64,000 nucleotides of DNA from GCA-2686265 sp036010965 (GCA_036010965.1 DASCMO010000007.1:8611-72610), one strand, 5' to 3'; shown: positions 20,536 through 30,789, counted from the first letter of the stretch. Notes: generated by a model not told the origin, from the letters alone. Numbers and translations: made by a program.

Positions 20536-21777
20536 ATGATCATCGAATGCCCCGCATGTGGCGCCCGCGCCAAGCTGCCCGATAGCAAGGAAGGCGCCAA
20601 GGTCCGCTGCTCGGAGTGCGAGCGCATCTATCTAGCGCACCCCTCCGGCGCCCGAGCCAGCGCCAAGACCAGCAGCTCGGCCATGCCCGTCGGCATCGGT
20701 GCCGGAGTGGTCGCCCTGATCATCGTCGTCTTCGCCATCACCAATAGAGGACCGGCGACCACGGCGGCCCCTCCCGCGCCCGAGGCGCAGATGCCCGAGA
20801 TCGTCCTCATCGACTACGGCTTCGATTCTGCGCTCTGCAAGTTCGCGCGCAGCCTGCACGACGCCGCGGCCCTGGGCGACGAGTTCCTGCTCCAGACCTC
20901 CATTGACCAGGACCGTGTCTGGGAACGCCTGAGCGCAGCAGCCGAGGGCGACGCGCTCCAGAGGGACAACTTCATGGTGGCTGTCCTCGACGGCCTGCTT
21001 GCCGACGCACCGACCAACCTCGTCGGCGCCTGGACTCCCTTCGACGGAGAGGTGATCGAGGAGGGAGACGAGGTGGCGCTCCTGCGCCTCGTCCTCCAGC
21101 CCCGCGATGCCGCTACCGCCGGCGGGACGCGCCACATCGAGTGGCGCCTCTCGCGCGCCGGGGACAAGTGGAAGGCCTGGTCCTGGGAGCGCTGGATCTC
21201 CCCGGAGGAAGAAAAGAACAACCGCATCGCGCGCGCCCGCAGGAACAAGAAGAAGACCCTCAGCGACGGCTCTGTCGTGCTCGAGGCGGAACCCGAGCCG
21301 ATCGCCCACCTGGACTCGACCTCGTCCGAGCTGCGCACGCGCATCGACGAGATGATCAGCAGCCTGCATCGGCTCGACGACCTCCGACCCCGGGAGCTGA
21401 CCAACCTGCGCAACGAACTGGTGGTCATCGGGAGGCCCGCCGTGCCGGCGCTCCTGACCTCGATGTACGAGCTGGACCGGGCAGGCTGGACGGACGAGAC
21501 CCTGATCGTCGGCCAGCAGCTGCACATGCTTCTACAGGGCATCACTGGCTACGTGACGACCTTCAAGGCCCACGAGGCCCTGGGCGGAACGCTCGAACGC
21601 CGCGACAGCGGCGTTCGCCAGTGGTTCAGCTGGTACGATCGGAAGTTCAAGCGCTTCGACCAGCGCAGCGAGGAGACGGACCTGCTCGAGACCGCGATCG
21701 TGCCGAAGACCGAGCGCGAGAGACGCGAGCTGGAGAAGTACAAGAGAATCACCGAGCAGGAAGAGAGCGACGGCTGA
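20536..21777 (+). CDS. MJ0042-type zinc-ribbon, single-pass membrane protein of unknown function
   Basis: The 413-residue protein opens with a zinc ribbon, CPACGARAKLPD...VRCSEC, of the MJ0042 type common in Planctomycetota and Myxococcota. After a short linker comes one transmembrane helix (about residues 55-75, GIGAGVVALIIVVFAI). The remaining 340 residues are soluble, with a segment resembling HEAT helices (RELTNLRNELVVIGRPAVPALL) and a charged C-terminus rich in Glu/Arg. The topology suggests a cytoplasmic ribbon sensing or binding a partner and an extracytoplasmic domain. It is followed about 90 bases later by a gene of similar design. No enzyme motif is seen. Confidence 0.8.
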   Translation: MIIECPACGARAKLPDSKEGAKVRCSECERIYLAHPSGARASAKTSSSAMPVGIGAGVVALIIVVFAITNRGPATTAAPPAPEAQMPEIVLIDYGFDSALCKFARSLHDAAALGDEFLLQTSIDQDRVWERLSAAAEGDALQRDNFMVAVLDGLLADAPTNLVGAWTPFDGEVIEEGDEVALLRLVLQPRDAATAGGTRHIEWRLSRAGDKWKAWSWERWISPEEEKNNRIARARRNKKKTLSDGSVVLEAEPEPIAHLDSTSSELRTRIDEMISSLHRLDDLRPRELTNLRNELVVIGRPAVPALLTSMYELDRAGWTDETLIVGQQLHMLLQGITGYVTTFKAHEALGGTLERRDSGVRQWFSWYDRKFKRFDQRSEETDLLETAIVPKTERERRELEKYKRITEQEESDG

Positions 21778-21868
21778 CCCAAGGGGTAAGCCTCACCTCC
21801 TCCATTCCGCGCGCCCACGCGAGGGGCATCGAGCGAACAGCGATCACGGACAGAAACGAGAAGGACTC

Positions 21869-23158
21869 ATGAGTCATCGCATCGGAACGTGCGCCTCCTG
21901 TGGCGCCACCTACAAGCTCCCCGCCTCCTTCGCCGCCGACAAGGCGCGCTGCAAGGAGTGCGAAGGCGTGGTGGAGATCGGCGCCATCGAGGGCGAAGCC
22001 CCCGCAGCGACCCCGAAACCGACAGCGGCGCCGGTTCCCGCCAAGCGGGTTCCCGCCAAACCCGTTCGCGCCAAGTCCAGCGCGCCCGCCGCAAAGCCCA
22101 AGGCCGAGCCCAAGCCCAAGAAGCGCAGCGGTCCGAGCATGAAGGAGCGACTCCTCGAGGAGCGGCGGGCCGCAGCCGAGGGAGCAGGCGAGCAGCAACC
22201 CGCGCTGGCGAAGAAACCGACCGCGGTGAAGAGACCCGGCGTGCTGAAGAAAGCTGCGGCGGCGAAGGCCGAACCCGCCGCCAGGGGGACGAAGGAGTCC
22301 GGCTCCAAGTCCGCCGCACCCGCGAGCCGACACCGGGGCTCTTCCTCACGGCGCCGGCGTGGCGCCGCCGCCGAGGGCGGTGAAGATGTCCGAGAGCGCC
22401 TGCGAAAGACCAAGAAGTCCCCTCTCGTGCCGGCCCTGGCCGCCCTGGCCGCCCTCGGCCTCGCCGGCGGCACCGTCTGGTACATGATGGACTCCGAGAA
22501 GGCCGGCTCGGAGCTCAGCGAGGAGACGGCTGCGGTCGAGACACAGGACGAGACCGGGACGAGCAGCGAGCCCGAGGAGGCCCCCAGCCCCGACTCGCAA
22601 GCGGAGCCCGAGGACGAGCCGGAACCCGAACCGGAGCCCAAGCCCAAGCCCGTCAAGCGCAAGGATCCCGCCTCGATCGACCTGACCGCGATCGGGGACT
22701 ACGGCTCCATCCCGGGACTCACCGACGACGAGTTCTCCAAGCTCCAGCGCCTGGCGGTGACCATGATCGACCCCGAGGCCGGCGCCGCGGGCAACCGTGC
22801 ACGCATGGCCCTGCTCAACGCGGAGAAGAGCGCCTTCCCCGCCGTCCTGAACGTCATGAAGGACATCGACTTCTCCACCGAACAGGGCTTCCGCGACGGT
22901 GATCTCTGCCAGCGCCTGTTGATGGAGATCTGCAACGGCAACAACTTCGGCTGGAAGTACTCTGCCTTGGAAGAGGACGAGTGGTTCAACAAGTTCGTCG
23001 TCCAGCGCTGGTGCACCCAGTGGGACCGGGCGAAGGACGACGAAGCCTACTGGCTGAAGTTCTCCAAGCAGGACGCCGCGCCGGAGGCCGCGACCGACGC
23101 CGGTGAACCCGCCATCAGCGATGACGACCTGGACGACCTGGACGACCTGGACGGCTAG
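21869..23158 (+). CDS. Second MJ0042-type zinc-ribbon membrane protein, Ala/Lys/Pro-rich
   Basis: This is a 429-residue protein built like its upstream neighbour. The zinc ribbon CASCGATYKLPAS...ARCKEC is followed by a basic Ala/Lys/Pro linker of about 150 residues, one transmembrane helix (ALAALAALGLAGGTVWYMM), an acidic Glu/Pro linker, and a compact C-terminal domain of about 130 residues (LTDDEFSKLQRLAVTMI..., NNFGWKYSALEEDEWF). It ends in three copies of DDL. Ribbon and helix are shared with the previous gene, but the tails differ, so the two may be a pair in one complex. Function unknown. Confidence 0.78.
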   Translation: MSHRIGTCASCGATYKLPASFAADKARCKECEGVVEIGAIEGEAPAATPKPTAAPVPAKRVPAKPVRAKSSAPAAKPKAEPKPKKRSGPSMKERLLEERRAAAEGAGEQQPALAKKPTAVKRPGVLKKAAAAKAEPAARGTKESGSKSAAPASRHRGSSSRRRRGAAAEGGEDVRERLRKTKKSPLVPALAALAALGLAGGTVWYMMDSEKAGSELSEETAAVETQDETGTSSEPEEAPSPDSQAEPEDEPEPEPEPKPKPVKRKDPASIDLTAIGDYGSIPGLTDDEFSKLQRLAVTMIDPEAGAAGNRARMALLNAEKSAFPAVLNVMKDIDFSTEQGFRDGDLCQRLLMEICNGNNFGWKYSALEEDEWFNKFVVQRWCTQWDRAKDDEAYWLKFSKQDAAPEAATDAGEPAISDDDLDDLDDLDG

Positions 23159-23194
23159 CCGCATTCCTCGCGCGCATCGCGCATGAGCGTGCAA

Positions 23195-23215
23195 GCCGTT
23201 CGCGGTGCGAACGGC
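23195..23215. terminator. Bidirectional hairpin between convergent genes
   Basis: GCCGTTCGC and GCGAACGGC form a perfect 9-bp stem with a 3-base loop in the 109-base gap between the zinc-ribbon gene and ggt. No T-tract follows on either strand. Confidence 0.5.
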
Positions 23216-23267
23216 CTCTGCACCCGCAGACCCATCGGTGAGGGCGGAGGGGCCGTGATCGATGCGG

Positions 23268-25055
23268 TCAGCGCGGAGGGCGTGCGGGCCGCGCGACGCC
23301 AGTGCGCTCTGTCCCCCCAGCGCCACCTCGCCGAGGGTCGCTGCACGCGCTGACGGCCCGACCCTCGACCCAGATGGCCTGAACGCTGCCAAAGCGGCGC
23401 TCGATGCGCTCGACCGCGTGACCACGCTCCACCAGCTCCGCCAGCGGGTCCGGCTCCCAGGAGAATTCGGGCGTCGCCTCGAAGAAGGTCCGCGCGGGAG
23501 ACCACTGCTGGTGCAGGCGAGGGGCCGCCACGGCCGCCTGCAACTCCTGGCCCAGGACCAGAGTGCGGAGCAGGACCTGCAGGGTGGCGGTGATGATGCG
23601 CGGCCCCCCCGGGCTGCCGAGGACCAGCCGCACCCGTCCATCGGGACCGAGCACGATGGTGGGCGACATGGAAGAGAGGGGTCGCTTGCCGGGTCGGATG
23701 GCATTGGCCAGGGAGCCGACCAGGCCGAACATGTTGGGCACGCCGGCCTGGATGGCAAAGTCGTCCAGCTCGTTGTTCAAGAGGAACCCCCAGCCCTCCA
23801 CCATCGTGCCGCTCCCGAATGAGGCGTTGAGGGTAGTCGTCATGGCCAGGGCGCCACCCTCGCGATCCACGATCGAGAGGTGGGTCGTCTGTTCGGACTC
23901 GGGTGGCGGCGTTGGCGCCCAGGCAGCCACATCCGGGTTAGCCCGCTCGCTGATCGCGATGCGCCGCGCGGCGATCCACCCGGGTGCCAGCAACGAATCG
24001 GTGGGCACGGGATAGAAGTCCGGATCGCCCATGTGTAGCGCGCGATCGGCGAAGGCCTGGCGCATGGCCTCGATCCACCAGTGCAGCATGCGCTCGCCAG
24101 GTTCCCCTCCCCCGCCGTCGGCCTCGCCCTCCAGGGGCAAGCCGTCGAGCACGCCCAGAACCGACAGCACCACCAGACCTCCCGAGCTTGGCGGAGGCAT
24201 GGTCAGGAGTTCGTGGCCCCGAAAGCGCCCGCGCAGGACGGGGCGCTCGACACTCCGGTACGCGCCCAGGTCCTCGAGGGTCAGGGTGCCGGGAGCCGGC
24301 AGACCCGCGCCAGGGACAGGCGTACGCAGCACCTCGCGCACGACGGCGGCCGCCACCGGTCCGCGATAGAAACCGTCGGGTCCCTCGCGAGCGTAGCGCG
24401 CCAGGGTGCGGGCCAGGTCTGGCTGCACCAGCAGCTCCCCCGCCGCCAGGGGCACGCCACCTGGGTAGAAAACGGCCCTCGCTGGCCCGTTCATTTTCTC
24501 AAGGACCCGCGCGCTGCTCAGGTCGCGGGCCAGCCAGGGGTCCACGGGAAACCCCTCGCGCGCCAGACGGATGGCTGGCTGCACCAGATCCGCGAAGCTC
24601 AAGCGTCCCGAGCCACGCTGGCGGTGCAACTCGAACAGGCCGTGGGGCGATCCGGGGATCCCGACCGCCAGAGCCCCGGAGATCGAGCGCGCCGGAACAT
24701 GCACGCCCCCTTCGTCCAGGTAGCGGGCAGGGTCGGCGGCGCTCGGGGCCGTCTCGCGGAAGTCCAGGGCCCAGGCATCTCCCGCGGGCGAGACGTGCAC
24801 GGCGAAGCCTCCGCCCCCGAGGTTCCCTGCCTGGGGCAGGCAGACCACCAGGGCCAGGGCGGTGGCCACGGCTGCGTCCGCGGCGTTCCCCCCGCGCTCC
24901 AGGATCTCGAGCCCCACGGTAGTGGCCCTCGGGTGCTCCGCGACGACCGCACCCTCGCGCAGCCTCGTCACCCCCGGCGCCTCGCCTGGACCTCGGCAGG
25001 TGACGGAGAGCCCGATGACCAGGCCGCAGATCAGGAGCGTCGACGAGTGCGTCAC
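23268..25055 (-). CDS. ggt: Gamma-glutamyltransferase (secreted, probable lipoprotein)
   Basis: The enzyme hydrolyses or transfers gamma-glutamyl groups, for example from glutathione, outside the cytoplasm. The proenzyme self-cleaves before a Thr; here the site is in EQTTHLSIVD, at about residue 391. Other family motifs are EILERGGNAADAAVATA, LPQAGNLGGGGF, DFRETAP, MPPPSSGG and LSSMSPTIV with GSPGGPRI. The signal peptide ends in LSVTC, a plausible lipobox. The GTG at 25055, 7 bases after the NIL-protein stop, is chosen because upstream codons do not look coding. At 595 residues it is full length, with a short extra C-terminus. Confidence 0.92.
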   Translation of the reverse strand: MTHSSTLLICGLVIGLSVTCRGPGEAPGVTRLREGAVVAEHPRATTVGLEILERGGNAADAAVATALALVVCLPQAGNLGGGGFAVHVSPAGDAWALDFRETAPSAADPARYLDEGGVHVPARSISGALAVGIPGSPHGLFELHRQRGSGRLSFADLVQPAIRLAREGFPVDPWLARDLSSARVLEKMNGPARAVFYPGGVPLAAGELLVQPDLARTLARYAREGPDGFYRGPVAAAVVREVLRTPVPGAGLPAPGTLTLEDLGAYRSVERPVLRGRFRGHELLTMPPPSSGGLVVLSVLGVLDGLPLEGEADGGGGEPGERMLHWWIEAMRQAFADRALHMGDPDFYPVPTDSLLAPGWIAARRIAISERANPDVAAWAPTPPPESEQTTHLSIVDREGGALAMTTTLNASFGSGTMVEGWGFLLNNELDDFAIQAGVPNMFGLVGSLANAIRPGKRPLSSMSPTIVLGPDGRVRLVLGSPGGPRIITATLQVLLRTLVLGQELQAAVAAPRLHQQWSPARTFFEATPEFSWEPDPLAELVERGHAVERIERRFGSVQAIWVEGRAVSACSDPRRGGAGGTERTGVARPARPPR

Positions 25056-25062
25056 CGCGAAC

Positions 25063-25314
25063 TCAGAATCCGGGCACCTCGTCGGTCTCGGCGATGTCCT
25101 CGACCTGGACGCCCCGCTCTCGCAGGTACTCGATGGCCTGCTCGATCGCATCCTCGCCGCCGTCGATCTCGACCGCCACCAGGGCCACCTTGTCGGTGAT
25201 GCTGGCCGCTCGGATGTTGGGGATCACTCCGAAGCGTTCTCCCAGCGTGTGGCTGATGATGGGCTCGGAGATCAGTTCCTGAGGAAAGGTGCAGAAGATC
25301 TTCTTGGAAGTCAT
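25063..25314 (-). CDS. NIL-domain protein
   Basis: An 83-residue protein, almost exactly one NIL domain: FCTFPQELISEPIISHTLGERF, then IPNIRAASITDKVALVAVEIDG and a C-terminal helix-strand. NIL domains form a ferredoxin-like fold related to ACT and are known as the methionine-sensing tail of MetN and as parts of some ferredoxins. A free-standing copy probably binds a small ligand or another protein. ATG 25314 has a strong GGAGGTG Shine-Dalgarno sequence 4 bases upstream. It is followed at once by ggt, so both are likely cotranscribed. Confidence 0.87.
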   Translation of the reverse strand: MTSKKIFCTFPQELISEPIISHTLGERFGVIPNIRAASITDKVALVAVEIDGGEDAIEQAIEYLRERGVQVEDIAETDEVPGF

Positions 25315-25369
25315 CGCACCTCCATCCCACCAAAAGTACACCCTCGGCCGCAAGGGCAGGGTGAGCCGG

Positions 25370-26014
25370 TCATCGCGGAGCGCGCAGGAATGCCAGGCCA
25401 GCGAACGCCAGCCCCAGCAACAGCAGGGGCACGGCCGCACCCGGGGCCCTCCATGCACTGCGCAGTTCGGGGCCGAAGTCCATGGTGCCGGCCGGGCCGT
25501 AGACCTCGGGGTGACGCATGAAATCGAGCCCGCCGCACTCCAGGACAACCGCCACCGGGGACAGGTCGAGCAGGCGCGCCGCCACGGGAGGGGACCAGGG
25601 GCGTGCGAGCTCTCCGCCGCCGCCGGGAAGGGCCGTGAGCAGGCCGCAGAGCAGGAAGGCCGCGCCCGCGGCGCGCATGGCCGAGCGCCGGCAGACCAGG
25701 CCCACTCCCCAGCCCAGGGTGAACAGCCCGGCGACGGCCCACCAGGCTCCGGACGGATCGGGCAGGCCGGAGTTCAGGCCTATCCCGTGCACCGCAGCCC
25801 ACCAGGGCAGGAGCACCAGTAAGGCGGTGACGCGCGGCAGCCAGGCGCCGGCGAGTATCCCGAGGCCCGTCGACACGAGTGCCAGCCAGGCCAGCAGGGC
25901 CACCGGATCCAGGTCTCCGGCGCGCGAGGGCAACAGCCCCGCCAGGCCCGCGCTCGACAGGATTAGCAAGAGCACGGCCGGCCGGCGGACCGTGATCGGG
26001 AGGGCGGAATCCAT
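25370..26014 (-). CDS. Hypothetical polytopic membrane protein
   Basis: This 214-residue protein has at least five hydrophobic segments (for example AVLLLILSSAGLAGLLP, LLAWLALVSTGLGILAGAWL, VTALLVLLPWWAAVHGIGL, GLFTLGWGVGLVC, VPLLLLGLAFAGLAFL), with one non-membrane loop containing LSPVAVVLECGGLDFMRHPEVYG. That loop resembles the LSP.....CGG.DWMRH-like loops I have seen in planctomycete membrane proteins, but I recognise no family. The ATG at 26014 is divergent from the TIM-barrel gene, and a TATAAA element lies 37 bases upstream. It may be cotranscribed with the NIL and ggt genes, 55 bases downstream. Confidence 0.65.
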   Translation of the reverse strand: MDSALPITVRRPAVLLLILSSAGLAGLLPSRAGDLDPVALLAWLALVSTGLGILAGAWLPRVTALLVLLPWWAAVHGIGLNSGLPDPSGAWWAVAGLFTLGWGVGLVCRRSAMRAAGAAFLLCGLLTALPGGGGELARPWSPPVAARLLDLSPVAVVLECGGLDFMRHPEVYGPAGTMDFGPELRSAWRAPGAAVPLLLLGLAFAGLAFLRAPR

Positions 26015-26050
26015 GGGGGCGCTCGCGCGGCCGACTCCGACCGCCGGTCC

Positions 26051-26058
26051 TTTATACT
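26051..26058. promoter_or_regulatory. Overlapping divergent -10 elements
   Basis: TTTATACT reads TATACT on the plus strand (26053-26058), 28 bases before the TIM-barrel ATG, and TATAAA on the minus strand (26056 to 26051), 37 bases before the membrane-protein ATG. The geometry matches the divergent pair at 15409-15416. Confidence 0.45.
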
Positions 26059-26085
26059 CCTCTGCTCTCCCTCTCCCCAACGCCC

Positions 26086-26988
26086 ATGCGACTCCCCCTC
26101 GACCGCCGTGAGTTCTGCCGCTCCTCCCTCGCCTCCCTCACGGTCCTGGGCCTGGGAGGCGCTCAGTTTCCTCCCCCGCCGCGACCGGAGAAGCTCGATC
26201 TCGCCGCGCGCCTCTCGATGACCCCTCCCGAGGGCAGCCTGGAGGAGCGCTTCGCACTCCTGCGCGACGCAGGCTTCGCGGGCGTGGAGCTCGACCACTC
26301 CGATGCGATCGACGCACGAGAGGTGAAGGACGCCAGCGCAGCGACCGGCCTCGCTGTGCACGGCCTGCGCGAGGCCGACGCGCTCGACCATCCCCTCACC
26401 AGCGACGATCCCAACGTGCGCGCTCACGGTCGCGAGGTGCTGGAGCGGGCCCTGCGGCTGTGCAAGGCGGTGGGCGGATCGGGCGTCGGGCTCCTCCCCG
26501 GCCAGGTTACACCCGAGATCTCCTATGCCCGGGCCTGGAACCACGCGCGCGTCGAGCTGCGCGCCATGGCCCCCCTGGCCGAGTCCCTCGGCCTGCGGAT
26601 CGGCCTGAAGAACGGACCCAATCGCTTCCTGCTCAGCCCTCTGGAAGCGGCCCGCTTCGTGGACGAGCTCGCCAGCCCCGTCTTCGGTTGGCATCTGGAC
26701 GTCGCCTGGTCCCTGGCCCTCTCCTGGCCCCAGCACTGGATCCATGTCCTCGGCGCGCGTCTGCTCAAGGTGGACCTGCGAGACTTCAGTCGCGCCGCGA
26801 GCGAGAGCACGGGCTTCAGCAGGGGCTTCGACGTCGCCCTGGGACAGGGGGACTGCCAGTGGGAGGCCCTGCTCGAGGCCCTGGCCCACGCCCGCTACAA
26901 CGGCTGGGTCACGACCGACGTGCCCGGGGGCGACGCTCAGCGCCTGGGAACCGTGGCACGCACAGCAACCGAGCTGCTGGGACGCTGA
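26086..26988 (+). CDS. Tat-exported sugar-phosphate isomerase/epimerase-like TIM-barrel protein
   Basis: The 300-residue protein begins with a twin-arginine signal (DRREFCRSSLASLTVLGLGG), so it is predicted to leave the cytoplasm folded, often with a bound metal. The rest is a xylose-isomerase-like (AP endonuclease 2) barrel: LRDAGFAGVELDHSD, AVGGSGVGLLPGQV, LGLRIGLKNGPNRFLLS, GWHLDVAWS, HVLGARLLKVDLRDF and the last strand YNGWVTTDVPGG. Metal ligands are expected at the ends of these strands; the usual Glu in LALENH is replaced here by Lys-Asn (GLKNG), so catalytic competence is uncertain. A -10 element lies 28 bases upstream of the ATG. Confidence 0.83.
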   Translation: MRLPLDRREFCRSSLASLTVLGLGGAQFPPPPRPEKLDLAARLSMTPPEGSLEERFALLRDAGFAGVELDHSDAIDAREVKDASAATGLAVHGLREADALDHPLTSDDPNVRAHGREVLERALRLCKAVGGSGVGLLPGQVTPEISYARAWNHARVELRAMAPLAESLGLRIGLKNGPNRFLLSPLEAARFVDELASPVFGWHLDVAWSLALSWPQHWIHVLGARLLKVDLRDFSRAASESTGFSRGFDVALGQGDCQWEALLEALAHARYNGWVTTDVPGGDAQRLGTVARTATELLGR

Positions 26989-27054
26989 GGGCCTCTCCGC
27001 GCCCTCCCCATCCGGCCCCGACCCACCGTCCTGGCCTGCCCCTGCCCAATCGCC

Positions 27055-27060
27055 TAGAAT
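27055..27060 (+). promoter_or_regulatory. Candidate -10 element
   Basis: TAGAAT, 78 bases upstream of the ATG of the radical SAM gene, in the 150-base gap after the TIM-barrel gene. No clear -35. Confidence 0.35.
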
Positions 27061-27138
27061 GCCCGTTGGCACGGTGCGTACCCCTGTCTCGCCGGTGCCT
27101 GCCCCTCCTCGAGGGGCGTGCACAGCACACTGCCCCCC

Positions 27139-28548
<1,410 letters not shown>

Positions 28549-28581
28549 GTCCCGGGCGCACCCCCAGAGTGCTCTGGACCC

Positions 28582-29877
28582 TCAGCGAGCGTGGGCCGTG
28601 AGCCAGTCACCCAGGACATGGGCCGCGCCGCGCAGACCGACAGCGAGAGCTCCCTCGTCGGGGGCAAAGGTCGGCGTGTGGATCCGGCCCGGTTCTCCAG
28701 CCTTGGGGTCAGTCGTGCCCAGAAAGAAGTAGCAGCCGGGGACCTCCCTGGCGAAGAAGGCGAAGTCCTCCCCACCCATGTGAGGCCGCTCGACCTTCAG
28801 GTTCTCCGCTCCCACGACGCGTGCGAGGGTCGCGCGGACTCCGATCACCAGCTGCGGGTCATTGACGGTCACGGGCGTGATCCGGTCGATCGTCACGACG
28901 GCACGCGCTCCCATGGCCTCGGCCACGCCCTCCGCGATCTCGCGGATGCGCTCGTGCACCTGCTCCTGGACACGCTCGTCGTGGGTGCGCACGGTCCCCA
29001 GCAACTCGGCTGAAGCGGGGATGATGTTGAAGCGGTTGCCGGCCGAGAACTTCCCGATCGTCACGACCACGCGCTCGTGGGTCGTCACGCTGCGGGAGAC
29101 GACCGTCTGCAATGCCAGAACGATCTGACTCGCGGTCACGATCGGGTCAATCCCCTCCTCGGGGTAGGCGCCGTGGGACTGCTGGCCGAAGACCTCGATC
29201 CGCAACCGGTCGACCGCGGCCATCACTCCGCCCGGCATGGCAGCGATCGACCCGACCGGCAGGCTCGGGCTGACATGCAGTCCAAAGACCGCTTGGGGTC
29301 GAACGGGTTCGAAGGCCCCCTCGGCCAGCATGCGCGCCGCGCCGTGCAGACCGGGACCGGGGTGTCCCTCCTCCGCGGGCTGAAAGAGAAAGAGCACGCT
29401 GCCAGGCAGCCGCGATCGCACCTCTTTTCGAGCCAGGACCGTCGCCACGCCCAGGGCCACGGCGGTGTGCACATCGTGGCCGCAGGCGTGCATCACGCCC
29501 ACGTCCTCACCGCCCCACTCATCGGTGACGCGGCTGGCGTAGGCCAGGCCCGTCTCCTCGGTCACGGGCAAGGCGTCCATGTCGGCTCGCCAGGCGCAGA
29601 CGCCACCCGGGCGTCCGCCGCGCAGCAAGCCCACCACGCCCGTGCCTCCGATGCCCGTGCGCACTTCGAGCCCCAGGCGCTCCAGCTGCTCTGCCACCAG
29701 AGCGGCCGTACGATGTTCGCGTTCACCGAGCTCGGGATGCTCGTGGATATCCCGACGCCAGGCCACGGTCGCTTCCAGAGTCTCACCCACGGCGATGTCG
29801 ACGAGGGCGGCGAAGTCCTCCTGGGTGGCGGGTGCGGCCGGGGTCAGGCTGAGGAGCAGGAACAGGGCGGTGCGCAT
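28582..29877 (-). CDS. Secreted M20-family amidohydrolase / carboxypeptidase
   Basis: The protein has a cleavable signal peptide (RTALFLLLSLTPAAPATQ) and an M20D-type metallohydrolase core of about 400 residues. Metal-binding and catalytic elements include RRDIHEHPELGERE, WRADMDALPVTEE, HACGHDVHTA and FQPAEEGHPGPG, with the late ligand in HMGGEDFAFF. Relatives hydrolyse N-acyl amino acids, hippurate or auxin conjugates; the substrate here is not predictable. It is exported, which is unusual for the subfamily. The gene converges on the radical SAM gene with 33 bases between. Confidence 0.9.
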   Translation of the reverse strand: MRTALFLLLSLTPAAPATQEDFAALVDIAVGETLEATVAWRRDIHEHPELGEREHRTAALVAEQLERLGLEVRTGIGGTGVVGLLRGGRPGGVCAWRADMDALPVTEETGLAYASRVTDEWGGEDVGVMHACGHDVHTAVALGVATVLARKEVRSRLPGSVLFLFQPAEEGHPGPGLHGAARMLAEGAFEPVRPQAVFGLHVSPSLPVGSIAAMPGGVMAAVDRLRIEVFGQQSHGAYPEEGIDPIVTASQIVLALQTVVSRSVTTHERVVVTIGKFSAGNRFNIIPASAELLGTVRTHDERVQEQVHERIREIAEGVAEAMGARAVVTIDRITPVTVNDPQLVIGVRATLARVVGAENLKVERPHMGGEDFAFFAREVPGCYFFLGTTDPKAGEPGRIHTPTFAPDEGALAVGLRGAAHVLGDWLTAHAR

Positions 29878-30036
29878 GGTTGAGATCCTTCAGGCGGGGC
29901 GCCGCACACGCATTCATGCCTGGCGGCGAGGGCGGGGAAGGTACTCCAAACCCGCCGCGTTCCTCAACCCACGCCGACGGCGCCGAGAGCCTCGGTGGGC
30001 TCCCGGCGCCGTGTTCGAATCTCGCTGACCGACAGC

Positions 30037-30789
30037 CTACCTGCGGCTCGCGCGCCGGAGCGTCGCCCGGCGAGATTGGCCGGCGCCCTGAGGCTTGCGC
30101 GAGCCGGGGCGGGCCTGCCCGCGACCAGGTCGGCGGGGTGAACGGGCCTTGGAATCCTGGCCGCCGACACCAGAGCGACGCTGCGCATCGGAGGGCCCTT
30201 TCTTCTGAACACGCCGCGCGTCGCTCTGCGGGCGGCGTTCCTTGACCCGCTCCCCTTGACCGTGCTCGGACGATCCACCGGCGCGCACGCGAGCCCAATG
30301 GGAGCGCGCCTTGGCGGCCTCGGGGCCGTCCAGCACGCCGTTGCCGTTGGCGTCGAAACGCTCGAGCAACGCCAGGTGGAAGGGCGAGCCCTCCTTGGGT
30401 CCCTTGGGACCCTGCTTGTCCTTGGGCGCCTGCGAGCCCTTGGAACCCCGACCTTCGCCCTTGCGAGCCCCGCTCACATGACGACCGGGCTTCTGTCCCC
30501 GATAGGAAGAGCGCAGCTTGGCCCAGGCCTCGCGAGCCGCCCTGGCCTCCTGGGCATTCAGCTTGCCGTCCTTGTCGAGGTCGTGGCGCTCGATGAGCTT
30601 CAGCAAGCGCCCTTGAAGTTCGGGAGCCGCCGTGCGGGCGCGCTCGGGAGCGGGCCGCCTGCGCGAGGAACGCGCATCATCCTGGCGCGTGCCGAAGCGC
30701 TCCATGATGCCGGGCTTGACCTGGGCCTGAGCCGGGGCCGTGAATAGGGTCAGGGCGCCTGCCGCGCAGGCGAGAGCGAAGAGCTTCAT
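30037..30789 (-). CDS. Secreted, strongly basic EF-hand protein
   Basis: The 250-residue protein has a signal peptide ending in PAQAQ and two EF-hand loops: DLDKDGKLNAQE and DANGNGVLDGPE, both with the 1-3-5-12 calcium ligands. The linker and the C-terminal 90 residues are rich in Arg, Lys, Gly and Ser with no fold apparent, and would be disordered and highly positively charged. It probably binds calcium and an acidic polymer in the periplasm or at the surface; this is inference. ATG 30789 is chosen because the signal peptide follows directly. It follows the phosphodiesterase gene by 179 bases on the same strand. Confidence 0.78.
   Translation of the reverse strand: MKLFALACAAGALTLFTAPAQAQVKPGIMERFGTRQDDARSSRRRPAPERARTAAPELQGRLLKLIERHDLDKDGKLNAQEARAAREAWAKLRSSYRGQKPGRHVSGARKGEGRGSKGSQAPKDKQGPKGPKEGSPFHLALLERFDANGNGVLDGPEAAKARSHWARVRAGGSSEHGQGERVKERRPQSDARRVQKKGPSDAQRRSGVGGQDSKARSPRRPGRGQARPGSRKPQGAGQSRRATLRRASRR

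Noticed and set aside
18323..20539. Long open frame opposite uvrB
   Set aside because: Shadow of uvrB, with no motif or start signal of its own.
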